64,000 nt of DNA from Eubacterium ventriosum (GTDB lineage: Bacteria; Bacillota; Clostridia; Lachnospirales; Lachnospiraceae): contig NZ_CP102282.1 of the NCBI RefSeq assembly GCF_025150745.1, positions 693,501 through 757,500 on the forward strand, in the 5' to 3' direction. The notes below the pieces were generated by a model. The model saw nothing but the letters and a program-made list of their open reading frames with translations. It had not been told where the DNA came from and did not search any database. Numbering within the stretch: position 1 is the stretch's first letter; the number at the start of each line of letters is the position of its first letter. Positions 35,914 through 43,802 of this stretch are shown here, piece after piece. The translations under genes and the position numbers were made by a program.

Positions 35914-36544
35914 TTTTCTTTTCCTTTCCGCAAAATAAATCTTTCAGTTCCGCAGCAGCAGCTTTTATATCAGACTGCGCTATGATGGCAGATACAACAG
36001 CCAGCCCGTCAATTCCCATGGGCTTGAAACGCCCTGCATTTCCCTTATTGATACCGCCAATAACAACTATCGGCAAAGAAACGGCTGCGCGGATTTTCTG
36101 TAATTCTTCCATTGATACAGAATCAGCGTCGGTTTTAGTTCCAGTAGGGAACATTGCGCCAACTCCCAAATAATCTGCACCATCCTGTTGTGCCTGTATT
36201 GCTTCTGCAATGGAAGATGCGGATACTCCCAACAGCATATTTTCCCCAATTACTTTGCGGACGGCAGCCGCAGGTAAATCATGCTGTCCAATATGTACCC
36301 CCGTAGCCTGCACAGCCATTGCAATATCTATCCGGTCGTTTATGATAAGGGGAATATGGTATTTATCCGTAACCTGTTTCACGGCAACAGCCTGATTGTA
36401 AAATTCTAATGAGGACAATTCTTTTTCTCGGAGTTGTATCATTGTGCAGCCTCCTAAAATTGCCTGTTCCACCGCTTCTGTCAGGCTATCGCAGCTCATT
36501 AGTTGACGATCAGTAACAAGATAAAGTGTATAATCAAAGTTCAT
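35903..36544 (-). CDS. thiE: Thiamine-phosphate synthase
   Basis: Joins HMP diphosphate and thiazole phosphate to thiamine monophosphate. 213 residues, full length, TIM-barrel. YLVTDRQLM at the start, [12 protein letters not shown], pyrophosphate-binding [41 protein letters not shown] and [12 protein letters not shown] all match ThiE. ATG 36544 lies 11 bases after the thiD stop. No thiM or thiG is in the operon, so the thiazole must come from the host or be salvaged. Confidence 0.95.
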   Translation of the reverse strand: MNFDYTLYLVTDRQLMSCDSLTEAVEQAILGGCTMIQLREKELSSLEFYNQAVAVKQVTDKYHIPLIINDRIDIAMAVQATGVHIGQHDLPAAAVRKVIGENMLLGVSASSIAEAIQAQQDGADYLGVGAMFPTGTKTDADSVSMEELQKIRAAVSLPIVVIGGINKGNAGRFKPMGIDGLAVVSAIIAQSDIKAAAAELKDLFCGKEKKNGF

Positions 36545-36555
36545 TTTGCACCTGC

Positions 36556-37359
36556 CTATTCTTTAGATAAACCATGCTGATACAATTCGTAGAAATGGTG
36601 CGTCGGGCCACAGCCTTTCCCAATCGCAAGAGAGTGTTCGATTGCCATTGTGACATATGCCTTTGCAGATTCGACTGCAAGCGGAACACTTTTTCCCTTT
36701 GCAAGCTGGGAAGCGATTGCAGAAGAAAAGGTACAGCCTGTCCCATGAGTATTTTTCGTATCAATGCGGGATGTTTCAAAATGGTAGAAATTTTCTCCAT
36801 CAAATAGGACATCAACAGCATTTCCTATATGATGTCCACCCTTGACAACAATCGCCTTACAACCCATGGCATATATTTTTCTTGCGGCAGCCTCCATATC
36901 TGAAACTGTGGAAATCTGCATATCCGCTATTTTCTCTGCCTCTGGAATATTCGGAGTAAGTACATCGGCAAGTGGAATTACTGTGTCTATCAAGGTGGAA
37001 ACCGCCGTAGGATTCATCAATGGGCAGCCATTTTTGGCATACATAACCGGGTCGATTACAACATTTTGGGGCTTATATTGTAATAGTTTCTTTGCCACCG
37101 CTTTCATACATTCTGGTGTAGAAAGCATACCGATTTTTACTGCGTCCACTTCAATATCTTCAAATACGGCGTCAATCTGTTTTTCAATCATATCCGGGGT
37201 AATATCTTGGATGTCGATAACGCGGCTGGTGTTCTCTGCAACAACAGAAACAATAACACTCATTCCAAATACGCCGTGAGCAGAAAAAGTTTTCAAATCA
37301 GCCTGAATACCTGCACCTCCGCTGCAATCTGATCCGGCAATGGACAATACTTTTTTCAT
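36556..37359 (-). CDS. thiD: Hydroxymethylpyrimidine (phosphate) kinase
   Basis: Phosphorylates HMP and HMP phosphate to HMP diphosphate. 267 residues of the ribokinase fold: [20 protein letters not shown] at the start, [25 protein letters not shown], and the C-terminal anion hole and catalytic Asp in [18 protein letters not shown] 37359 overlaps the tenA stop by 4 bases (ATGA). Confidence 0.95.
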   Translation of the reverse strand: MKKVLSIAGSDCSGGAGIQADLKTFSAHGVFGMSVIVSVVAENTSRVIDIQDITPDMIEKQIDAVFEDIEVDAVKIGMLSTPECMKAVAKKLLQYKPQNVVIDPVMYAKNGCPLMNPTAVSTLIDTVIPLADVLTPNIPEAEKIADMQISTVSDMEAAARKIYAMGCKAIVVKGGHHIGNAVDVLFDGENFYHFETSRIDTKNTHGTGCTFSSAIASQLAKGKSVPLAVESAKAYVTMAIEHSLAIGKGCGPTHHFYELYQHGLSKE

Positions 37360-38030
37360 TTTGCATTTTCCTCCATTCTCTCGTTCCGATAGGCCATCTT
37401 CCAAAAAGCAAGTTCTAACAAACTTGCTTTCTCAAAAATATCAGCCAGATACTTTTTATTTGCTTCTGATAACCCAGCACATTTATGCTCTGCAAAAGCA
37501 GACCATTCTTTGCAGCTTTCTGCATATTGTTCATCGGCATAATCTTTGATAAAGTCCCAATATCTTGATTCTCTGCTTGTGGGGACAGACGCCAGTTTGC
37601 GGAATATATAGCTGTAACTTAACATACAGGGAAGAACCGCCATTAAAATTTCTTCATTCTTTCCATGTGACGCAATCTCAAACATGAAATCAATGTAATT
37701 TTGATTTTCAGGCAAAGGGGCGATCAGTTCAATATCATCATCTGTTATGCAAAATTGCTTTAGATAATCCAGCCGCACTTCCGATTCCGTATCATTTACA
37801 AAGTTCAGCATGGAGTAGTAAAGCTGAATTTCTCTTAATGTAGCAGCATGAAAAATTGCCTTTCCGTATATGCGGGCATAGTTTTTCAGATAGATACTAT
37901 CCTGAATCATATATCTCTTGAATTTTTCAAGAGGTAGCTTTCCAGTTTGCACTTCCTGCACAAATGGGGTAGCTGCACATTCTTCCCAAATGGGGATGTT
38001 GTGGGTTAAGATGTCTTTCATAAATGCCAT
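37356..38030 (-). CDS. tenA: Aminopyrimidine aminohydrolase / thiaminase II
   Basis: Hydrolyses aminomethyl-HMP and related degraded thiamine to HMP, feeding ThiD. 224 residues, all-helical TenA family: HNIPIWEECAATPFV, RYMIQDSIYLKNYARIY, candidate catalytic Cys in VLPCMLSYSYI, and ELAFWKMAY at the end. ATG 38030 follows TAGGAGG. First gene of the operon, under two tandem TPP riboswitches. Confidence 0.94.
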   Translation of the reverse strand: MAFMKDILTHNIPIWEECAATPFVQEVQTGKLPLEKFKRYMIQDSIYLKNYARIYGKAIFHAATLREIQLYYSMLNFVNDTESEVRLDYLKQFCITDDDIELIAPLPENQNYIDFMFEIASHGKNEEILMAVLPCMLSYSYIFRKLASVPTSRESRYWDFIKDYADEQYAESCKEWSAFAEHKCAGLSEANKKYLADIFEKASLLELAFWKMAYRNERMEENAK

Positions 38031-38046
38031 GTTTGATCCTCCTAAG

Positions 38047-38085
38047 ATAAAAAAATAGAGCCTCTAAAACAATTAGAAGCTCTTT
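38047..38085 (-). terminator. Expression-platform terminator of TPP riboswitch 2
   Basis: On the - strand AGAGCTTCTAA, TTGT loop, TTAGAGGCTCT, then ATTTTTTTA. It lies between the second aptamer and tenA. Confidence 0.85.
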
Positions 38086-38110
38086 CAGACGCAATACGAG
38101 CGTAAGAAAT

Positions 38111-38187
38111 TGCTTCCCTACGCCGGTATTAGCCGACAGGTCCAGAGGTCAGGTCTTACCTTTTTCAACTTGTTCAGTTCCCTCGCA
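38111..38187 (-). promoter_or_regulatory. TPP riboswitch 2 (proximal, degenerate)
   Basis: The TPP aptamer 3' half is clear: GACCTGTCGGCTAATACC and GGCGTAGGGAAGC, with GAGGGAAC at the 5' side. The pyrimidine-binding CUGAGA motif reads UUGAAA, an A replacing the second G, so binding may be weakened. Its own terminator follows at 38047-38085. Confidence 0.85.
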
Positions 38188-38212
38188 AACACATATCATA
38201 TCTTATTCAATT

Positions 38213-38244
38213 AAAAAAGGACATTCCCAAAACAGAGAATGTCC
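38213..38244 (-). terminator. Expression-platform terminator of TPP riboswitch 1
   Basis: On the - strand GGACATTCTC, loop, GGGAATGTCC, then TTTTTTAA, between the two aptamers. Confidence 0.85.
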
Positions 38245-38268
38245 AAAAAATACGAATCTGTATTCTTC

Positions 38269-38350
38269 AGCTCCCTGCGTTGGTATTAGCCAACAGGTTC
38301 AAAGGGTCAGGTTTTAACCTTCTCAACTACAAGGTAGTCCCCCTGCTTGA
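38269..38350 (-). promoter_or_regulatory. TPP riboswitch 1 (distal)
   Basis: Reads AGGGGGACTACC, TTGAGAAGG, AAACCTGACCC, GAACCTGTTGGCTAATACC and AACGCAGGGAGC, an almost textbook TPP (THI) aptamer; the CUGAGA box is UUGAGA. With its terminator it forms a complete OFF switch. Together with riboswitch 2 it makes a tandem, two-input control of tenA-thiD-thiE. Confidence 0.92.
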
Positions 38351-38355
38351 GTATT

Positions 38356-38384
38356 ATTATAGTTAAGAAGTCCCGGAAAGTCAA
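38356..38384 (-). promoter_or_regulatory. Promoter of the thiamine operon
   Basis: TTGACT (38379-38384), 17 bases, TATAAT (38356-38361) on the - strand. Consensus -10 and ideal spacing, starting 28 bases after the relaxase stop codon. Confidence 0.85.
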
Positions 38385-38411
38385 GGTCTATAGAATTCAA
38401 GTTAGCAAACC

Positions 38412-39830
38412 TTATTGACGGGATTTTTCTGTGCTGCGCTGCGGTTGTGGTGGGGAAGAAATCTCTAATAGGTATTCCACATTGGCCCGAACATTATGAA
38501 GTTCTTTCATATCATTTTTGGCCTGCTTATAGGCAGAATAGGCTTTCCGTTTTTGTTCCAGAAGATCGGTGTATTCCTCCCGGAGAGATTTGACAGAGGG
38601 GAGCTTTTTGATTCCCAGCTCGTCAAAATGATTCTTTGCCGCCTGGTGCAGCAGAATTTCAGCTTCATGTTCTGTTCGGAATTTTTTGCTGTACCCGGCT
38701 TTGCGATATTCTACATAGACAGCCCGCGTTTTCGCATAGTTTACGATCTGTTTTTGCAGCTCGGCATTGGCGTTCATTTTTGACTCCAGATCTTTGATCT
38801 GAACGGATAAGGTATTGAAATTAGTGGTAGTGGCGTTGGCTTTTTCCAGAAGATCCTCATAACCCATATCGCCATGTTCTTTTAAGTAGAGCACTGCCTG
38901 AGAAAGCTGCTTTAGATTGAACACTTTTGCCCAGCGCTCATAACCAGGGCCCTTGCCGGAACGGATTGCAGCTTCAATATCAACCAGCAATCCAACTTTG
39001 GAAACCGTTTTTTTAGAAAAGGCATGGCGGGGTTTTACTGTCCGTGTACCGGCAATCCGTTCTTTGATGGCCTGTTCTGTATAATCGCCTTTGAGCGTAT
39101 CGCATCGGGTATAATTTTCTTGTCCCGGAACTCGGAACCGAAGATGTTTTCTTTCACGGTTGACTTCCAGCCCAGCAGTTTCCAGCTTCTGTAGAAGTTC
39201 CTCAAAATCTTTTGGCTTTTCCTCTAATGCAGCATCAATAGCAATGCGTATCTGCTCCTGAAAGGAAGGCTGCTTTTTATTTCCCAGCCATGTGCCATAA
39301 TGCTCCCGGCTGGGTTTCGGATTTTCTACAATCGAAAGTCCATGCTCCAAACACAGCTTGTCATTCATTCGCCGGATTGCCCAGGTAGAGCCCCAGAAGT
39401 TGCGAAATTTTTTCTGACAGTCCAGTGTAGTAGAGTTGATAATGATGTGATTATGGACATGGTGCTTATCCACATGGGTGCAGACAACAAAGGCATGGTT
39501 TCCTTTTGTGAGCTTCAGTGCCAGCTCCCTGCCGATCTGATTAGCTTCTTCTGGCGTAACTTCGCCGGGCTTAAATGCCTGACGGAGATGGTAGGCGATC
39601 ACATCATCTGCACCCTGATTTCTGCCGGTCAGATTTGCATACTGTCGTTTGGACAGAAGAAACTCTGCATCAGCAAGCCGGGTATCACACTCATAGCCAT
39701 AAATGAATTTTCCAAAATCGGTTTTCTGCGGATTTTCTACATAATCAATAATATCTGAGATCGCAGTAGAGATATTCCGACCTTTTCCTACATGCAGAGG
39801 CATCAGTCTTGTGGTCGCTATTTTCGTCAC
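38412..39830 (-). CDS. Relaxase / mobilisation nuclease of the ICE
   Basis: Nicks the transfer origin and pilots the strand. About 470 residues of the Tn1549-type relaxase family. The metal-binding His cluster is in VCTHVDKHHVHNHIIINS and a candidate catalytic Tyr is in the N-terminal IIDYVENPQKTD. The C-terminal half is coiled coil. The listed start is GTG 39830, but that codon overlaps the ribosome site AAGGAGG; the in-frame ATA at 39821 has ideal spacing and aligns with the Met of homologues beginning ATTRLMPLH. Its last 270 bases are also present as a diverged relic at 26925-34558. Confidence 0.92.
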   Translation of the reverse strand: MTKIATTRLMPLHVGKGRNISTAISDIIDYVENPQKTDFGKFIYGYECDTRLADAEFLLSKRQYANLTGRNQGADDVIAYHLRQAFKPGEVTPEEANQIGRELALKLTKGNHAFVVCTHVDKHHVHNHIIINSTTLDCQKKFRNFWGSTWAIRRMNDKLCLEHGLSIVENPKPSREHYGTWLGNKKQPSFQEQIRIAIDAALEEKPKDFEELLQKLETAGLEVNRERKHLRFRVPGQENYTRCDTLKGDYTEQAIKERIAGTRTVKPRHAFSKKTVSKVGLLVDIEAAIRSGKGPGYERWAKVFNLKQLSQAVLYLKEHGDMGYEDLLEKANATTTNFNTLSVQIKDLESKMNANAELQKQIVNYAKTRAVYVEYRKAGYSKKFRTEHEAEILLHQAAKNHFDELGIKKLPSVKSLREEYTDLLEQKRKAYSAYKQAKNDMKELHNVRANVEYLLEISSPPQPQRSTEKSRQ

Positions 39831-39909
39831 CTCCTTAACTTAATTCCAATCAGAGAAGTTATAATTGCAGAAAAAGAGCGGGGCTGCCTATGCGCCCCGC
39901 CAAATCTGC

Positions 39910-40200
39910 TTAACCAAATATAAAATCCTTTAAGGCACTGTTTGCCCCGCCAATGATCCCTACCAGCCATGCAGCCGCCAGAGGCAGACCGTATGGACTG
40001 ATAAGAAAGGCGATCATAAGCCATGCAAGACCCGGCAAAAATCCTGCGACAAAGAACAGCACCAATGCCGCCAGAAAGATGATCCCAGAAAGAATCCCAA
40101 GTACCGCACCGGAAAGAACCACTAAAAATTTACATACCAGATAAAGAATCCCCGTAACCAGCATAAAGGGAAGTGCCAGTAATTTACCTATCAAACGCAT
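39910..40200 (-). CDS. ICE small multi-helix membrane protein
   Basis: 96 residues, almost wholly hydrophobic, with about three helices (LLALPFMLVTGILYLVCKFL, AVLGILSGIIFLAALVLFFVAG, GLPLAAAWLVGIIGG). Small membrane proteins of this kind sit between relaxase and MobC in Tn1549-type ICEs; function unknown. ATG 40200 follows AAAGGAGG. Confidence 0.8.
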   Translation of the reverse strand: MRLIGKLLALPFMLVTGILYLVCKFLVVLSGAVLGILSGIIFLAALVLFFVAGFLPGLAWLMIAFLISPYGLPLAAAWLVGIIGGANSALKDFIFG

Positions 40201-40285
40201 ACGCTTTGCCTCCTTTCAGAAGGGCATCTGCCCTTATAAAAATTTTACCGTGACGGCAAAAAGAAAGCAACGGCTTTCCGGCTGT

Positions 40286-40630
40286 TTATGAAATGTTTGC
40301 AAATCCCCGGATCAGTTTGTCCATGCCATCCCAAAGGCTGTCCAGACGGGTGCGGATGTCATCTATATCTGCGGCATAAATATTGCCGGTCTCATTGGCC
40401 CGTCTGGTATATTGGTTTAAGTTATTGGAACAAATGCGGAGAAGCCGGATCATTTCCTGAATATCTCCCATATCAAGGTGAATGATGTAACCGTCTACGG
40501 CCATCTTTCGCAGATATGCCGACAGGTTGGTAATGCCAAGTTCCGCCATGCGTTCTTTTACCAGTTCGGCCTCCGGTTCGGACATGACAAATTCGACGCG
40601 GACGGATTTTTTGTTATGCCCGCCCTTCAT
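40286..40630 (-). CDS. mobC: MobC-like relaxosome accessory protein
   Basis: 114 residues. N-terminal ribbon-helix-helix-like segment (RVEFVMSEPEAELVKERMAE and LSAYLRKMAVDGYII), then a helical C-terminus with ICSNNLNQYTRRANETGNI, the bacterial mobilisation (MobC) signature. Binds the transfer origin and helps the relaxase nick. ATG 40630 overlaps the upstream stop by 4 bases. Confidence 0.88.
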   Translation of the reverse strand: MKGGHNKKSVRVEFVMSEPEAELVKERMAELGITNLSAYLRKMAVDGYIIHLDMGDIQEMIRLLRICSNNLNQYTRRANETGNIYAADIDDIRTRLDSLWDGMDKLIRGFANIS

Positions 40631-41325
40631 CGTTCCAACCCTCTTTTATGAGATGAGACCTCCTGTGTTGAAACCACCGTCTTTGCTCTTTTGAGTTTTT
40701 CCCGCAGGGTGGTCTTTTCCAGCTTATCAAGATATTCCTCCAGATTTCCGGCTGTCGCATGATAGCTGCGTTTGAAGCGTTCCCGTTTTAGAATCATCAT
40801 CAGCTCCGGCTCATTTTCCGGCAGATAAGTCATTGTTTTAGGGGCTCCATGCTCTGGCATAAACCGGTTCATAAGCTGTCTCCGTTCCTGATAGGGAATC
40901 GTGATAACATTTCCATCCGCAAATGCAACGGCTACATTTCCGATTGGACAGGTCAGCTTTTTCATCCGTTCCACATGTTCTCTATAATTTAGCGGATAGA
41001 GATTGCCAAATATTTTTCCGTCCCTGACTTCTTTCAAAGAGATGGCATAAGCCAAAACGGGATCATTTGTCTGTTCCTGGTAAAACCGCCACACTTTATT
41101 TTCATGGCTTCCATCCAGATAAACTTCCCGTTCGCGCAGGGTATAGGTTCCGCAAGGGCGTGACATCCAAAGAAGCTGTTTATCCTCTGAACGGTCTGAC
41201 ACAGCCAGTTTTGAAATCAGTTCCTTATCCAGGTCAAAGTCCTCTTTATAATGTTGGGTATGAAGATCTACGATACGGGAAAGAGCACCCAAAAGATCTA
41301 CATCCTCAAATCTTACCCTGGCCAT
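40627..41325 (-). CDS. Conserved ICE protein, function unknown
   Basis: 232 residues, soluble. N-terminal VDLLGALSRIVDLHTQHYKE, WMSRPCGTYTLREREVYLDG in the middle and a basic C-terminus (LREKLKRAKT). Found, as far as I recall, in Tn1549-type modules next to MobC. Start overlaps the preceding stop by one base (TGATG), so it is translationally coupled. Confidence 0.75.
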   Translation of the reverse strand: MARVRFEDVDLLGALSRIVDLHTQHYKEDFDLDKELISKLAVSDRSEDKQLLWMSRPCGTYTLREREVYLDGSHENKVWRFYQEQTNDPVLAYAISLKEVRDGKIFGNLYPLNYREHVERMKKLTCPIGNVAVAFADGNVITIPYQERRQLMNRFMPEHGAPKTMTYLPENEPELMMILKRERFKRSYHATAGNLEEYLDKLEKTTLREKLKRAKTVVSTQEVSSHKRGLER

Positions 41326-42245
41326 CAGCGTTCCCTTTCCGGCACAGGAGGGATCATCTGCCTTGCTTCATGCTCCGGTTTGTCTGCTTTCAAACGGTCC
41401 ATCAAAGACGGCTTTGCTTCCGGCACCAGCTCCCGGATTTCTTCATCCGTCTGTCCGTCTGTCAGATCCGGGCGCACAGGAGGTTCGTTGTTCAGCCTGC
41501 CATCCAGCATATTGTAGTTCCCGGTTTGTCCTTCCTCATAAAGTTCCGCATTGCGAAGATAACTTTCCGGCGCCTGAAACGGCTGTCCGGCAAACAGAAT
41601 TTCTCTTTGGGTGGTAAACTGTGCAAGGACCCCATTTTGCAGTCTCGCAAATTCTTCATACTGGCGCAGGGTAAGCCCTCGTTCCAGCATTTCCGCCTGG
41701 GTATGCGCCCAGCCTTCTCCATAGAGAAAATAGTACATGTCGGGCTGATCACAGACAAAACACAGGGAACCGTCCTGATTGTCATAGTAAGATGGCTGCA
41801 TATTCTGGTAATGGCAGCGTTCCTCACGCCCCAAATACACACGGTTGTCCGCACCCAGCATAGCGACCATACCCGCGTAATTACTATGGACCGCAGAGCG
41901 GATTTCTACCAGCGGATCTGTTTGAGAAGGAATCTGTCTGCCCGGAATCTCATTTTGTTTTTCCGCTGCATCATTTCTTGGTATCACTTCTTCATGGCTG
42001 CGTGCATCCAGCTCCGGTTGAGATGTTCCTTTCCGAACAGCACCGGGCTCCGGTTCTTTTTCTTTCACATAGTATCGGACATTTGCTGTCGTATGTTCGT
42101 TGGCTTCCTTTGCATAGTTTTCAGCAGCAGCTTTGGTATCAAACTCCAACGGTTTTCCATTTTCCTTGCACCAGCTTTGTGCCGGTCCGAAAATAGAAGT
42201 GCTGCTTCGTACTGCCCATACACCATAGGTCCGTTTCTTTTCCAT
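41325..42245 (-). CDS. Conserved ICE protein with DUF3849/DUF4316-like organisation
   Basis: 306 residues. An N-terminal domain begins YGVWAVRSSTSIFGPAQSWC; a Pro/Glu-rich linker follows, then a globular domain (VHSNYAGMVAMLGADNRVYL and LRQYEEFARLQNGVLAQ) and a Pro-rich tail. The middle resembles domains shared by ICE proteins involved in recipient establishment, but I cannot assign it firmly. ATG 42245 follows AAGGAGGGATG. Confidence 0.65.
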   Translation of the reverse strand: MEKKRTYGVWAVRSSTSIFGPAQSWCKENGKPLEFDTKAAAENYAKEANEHTTANVRYYVKEKEPEPGAVRKGTSQPELDARSHEEVIPRNDAAEKQNEIPGRQIPSQTDPLVEIRSAVHSNYAGMVAMLGADNRVYLGREERCHYQNMQPSYYDNQDGSLCFVCDQPDMYYFLYGEGWAHTQAEMLERGLTLRQYEEFARLQNGVLAQFTTQREILFAGQPFQAPESYLRNAELYEEGQTGNYNMLDGRLNNEPPVRPDLTDGQTDEEIRELVPEAKPSLMDRLKADKPEHEARQMIPPVPERER

Positions 42246-42258
42246 TCCGCATCCCTCC

Positions 42259-42891
42259 TTATCGTTCCTGCTGTTTGGAAGTTTGTTGCTTTTTTACCGG
42301 GTCTGCCGGTTTTGTTGCTTTTAGCTGCTGACGGAGAGAATTCTTATGCTCCAGTTCGGAATCTGTGATGTTGACATATTCGCCAATGATACAGAGCGCT
42401 TCTCCATAACTGCCGGAAACAAATACCCGATCAGACATTTCTTTTGCCTGTTCTTTCAAACCATGCTCCCGCAAAGTACGGGAAGCAATACCCAGCAGAT
42501 TAAAAATGTTCCCATCTGCTCCGATCAGCGGACAATCCGGTTTATCTGCCAACGCTTCCGGTGTTTCTATAAATCCGCCTAAATAATTCGGCACAAAGTC
42601 CGACAGCCATGTGCCGCCATAGACTTCATGGGTCTGTAAACGCCACAGGGCAAGTTTTCCTATATCCAGTTTCACATCATCAAACGGGTAAAGCAGACAG
42701 GTCAGTTCGCCGTGCTGAAAAGCAGCCACATTCTCAAACTGACAGCCATCTTTCAATATGCCTGCTTTTGTCAGCATTTCATTGATCCCGTCCACCCACT
42801 CTGTCAGATCCCCGCCACAGCCCTGTAAAATCAGTCCTTCCTTATCCGGCATGCGGCGAAGGTCCTCCGCGGTAATCGTGTTGATATTCAA
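42259..42891 (-). CDS. Conserved ICE protein (LPD28/DUF4313-like)
   Basis: 210 residues, soluble, with GLILQGCGGDLTEWVDGINE near the N-terminus and ETHEVYGG-like WRLQTHEVYGGTWLSDFVPN in the middle. Typical of Clostridia ICEs; possibly a recipient-side or antirestriction function (weak inference). Start is TTG 42891, seven bases after GGAGG; there is no ATG alternative near that site. Confidence 0.7.
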   Translation of the reverse strand: MNINTITAEDLRRMPDKEGLILQGCGGDLTEWVDGINEMLTKAGILKDGCQFENVAAFQHGELTCLLYPFDDVKLDIGKLALWRLQTHEVYGGTWLSDFVPNYLGGFIETPEALADKPDCPLIGADGNIFNLLGIASRTLREHGLKEQAKEMSDRVFVSGSYGEALCIIGEYVNITDSELEHKNSLRQQLKATKPADPVKKQQTSKQQER

Positions 42892-42930
42892 AAAATCGCC
42901 TCCTATCGTTTTTGTTAAAATATATGTTTT

Positions 42931-43041
42931 GTCCGCAACTTAACCTCATTTCAAAGCACCGGAGTATTCTTATACAGCTCCCTTGAAAACAGGTGCAAAA
43001 AGCCCTTGAAAATCAAGGACTTTTAAGGCTAAGTTGCGGAC
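42931..43041. repeat. 12-bp inverted repeat bounding a 111-bp intergenic segment (oriT candidate)
   Basis: GTCCGCAACTTA (42931-42942) and TAAGTTGCGGAC (43030-43041) are perfect arms. Inside are two CCCTTGAAAA direct repeats and a CCTTGA-AAA-TCAAGG hairpin. The segment lies in one of the few gene-free spots of the transfer module, close to MobC and relaxase. Transfer origin, miniature element or regulatory site are all possible. Confidence 0.45.
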
Positions 43042-43044
43042 ATA

Positions 43045-43413
43045 TCATGGTTGGTTTTGCCGCTTCCGGCGTTTGCGTTCCCGCTCGGATTTCCGTCTTG
43101 CATAGACCCGGCAGGCAGCGGAACAATATGCCTGGCTGGTTGTAGGAAGATATGCCTTTCCACACACAGGGCATATTTTCTGTCTCATGGAGGTGTCCTC
43201 GCCGGTAATGGCTGATTCCAGTGCTGCATCCACCGGCAGCACCGCTTTTTCAAAGTACCTGCAATAAGCACCGGTCCACCATTTATTCAGCATGTAACAA
43301 GGGCTGTCCAGAGGAAGGCAGATCTTATCCTGGGAGTCATAGTTGGCGCAAAGCTCCGTAACCAGCTTTCGGATCGTAGCCCGCTCCGAGCGGTTCAATT
43401 CTCTCTCCGCCAT
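43045..43413 (-). CDS. Cysteine-rich VLP-type ICE protein
   Basis: 122 residues. The N-terminal helical part has RKLVTELCANYDSQDKICLP and a Cys-rich core (DSPCYMLNKWWTGAYCRYF). The C-terminal zinc-ribbon-like CPVCGKAYLPTTSQAYCSAAC is followed by a very basic tail. Matches the Cys-rich VLP domain proteins of conjugative elements. ATG 43413, with GAAAGGTAGG upstream. Confidence 0.78.
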   Translation of the reverse strand: MAERELNRSERATIRKLVTELCANYDSQDKICLPLDSPCYMLNKWWTGAYCRYFEKAVLPVDAALESAITGEDTSMRQKICPVCGKAYLPTTSQAYCSAACRVYARRKSERERKRRKRQNQP

Positions 43414-43418
43414 AACGC

Positions 43419-43802
43419 CTACCTTTCCGGGGCTCTGCTTTGCCGACCGCTGGAAATTTCGGTTGTATCAGTAACATTCCTGGGCTGTGAAAGGGCATCG
43501 GCGATAGAGTTCCGCTTTTTCTGTTTTGGTTCATGGTAAATAAAAAGTTCATTTTTTCCTGGTACATACAACAATCCATTTTCTTCGCAGCGGAAAATAT
43601 CACATTCTTTGTCTGTTGAAACGGTATAAAAGTCTTTGTAATCATAAGGTGCTTTTTGCCGATCCTGATAGGTACACAGCCCTAAGTTGGGGTCACTTGC
43701 CAGCCGTTTCGATATGGCGAAAAAGTCGCCTTCTTTTTTGTGAAATTTTCGTATGGGCGTGAAGTGATAACCGCCATATTCAAAGGTTTTTCGATCGCTC
43801 AT
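43419..43802 (-). CDS. Conserved ICE protein, function unknown
   Basis: 127 residues. KTFEYGGYHFTPIRKF at the N-terminus and SKRLASDPNLGLC in the middle recall small ICE proteins coded next to topoisomerase III. Low-complexity C-terminus. ATG 43802 overlaps the topB stop by 4 bases. Confidence 0.72.
   Translation of the reverse strand: MSDRKTFEYGGYHFTPIRKFHKKEGDFFAISKRLASDPNLGLCTYQDRQKAPYDYKDFYTVSTDKECDIFRCEENGLLYVPGKNELFIYHEPKQKKRNSIADALSQPRNVTDTTEISSGRQSRAPER

Noticed and set aside
36534..36821. Separate 95-codon gene between thiE and thiD
   Set aside because: Shadow frame inside the thiD C-terminal coding sequence.
41067..42368. 433-codon + strand frame opposite the mobilisation genes
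   Set aside because: Antisense shadow of two well-supported, overlapping - strand genes; the composition (many Phe, Cys, His) is typical of reverse-frame translation.
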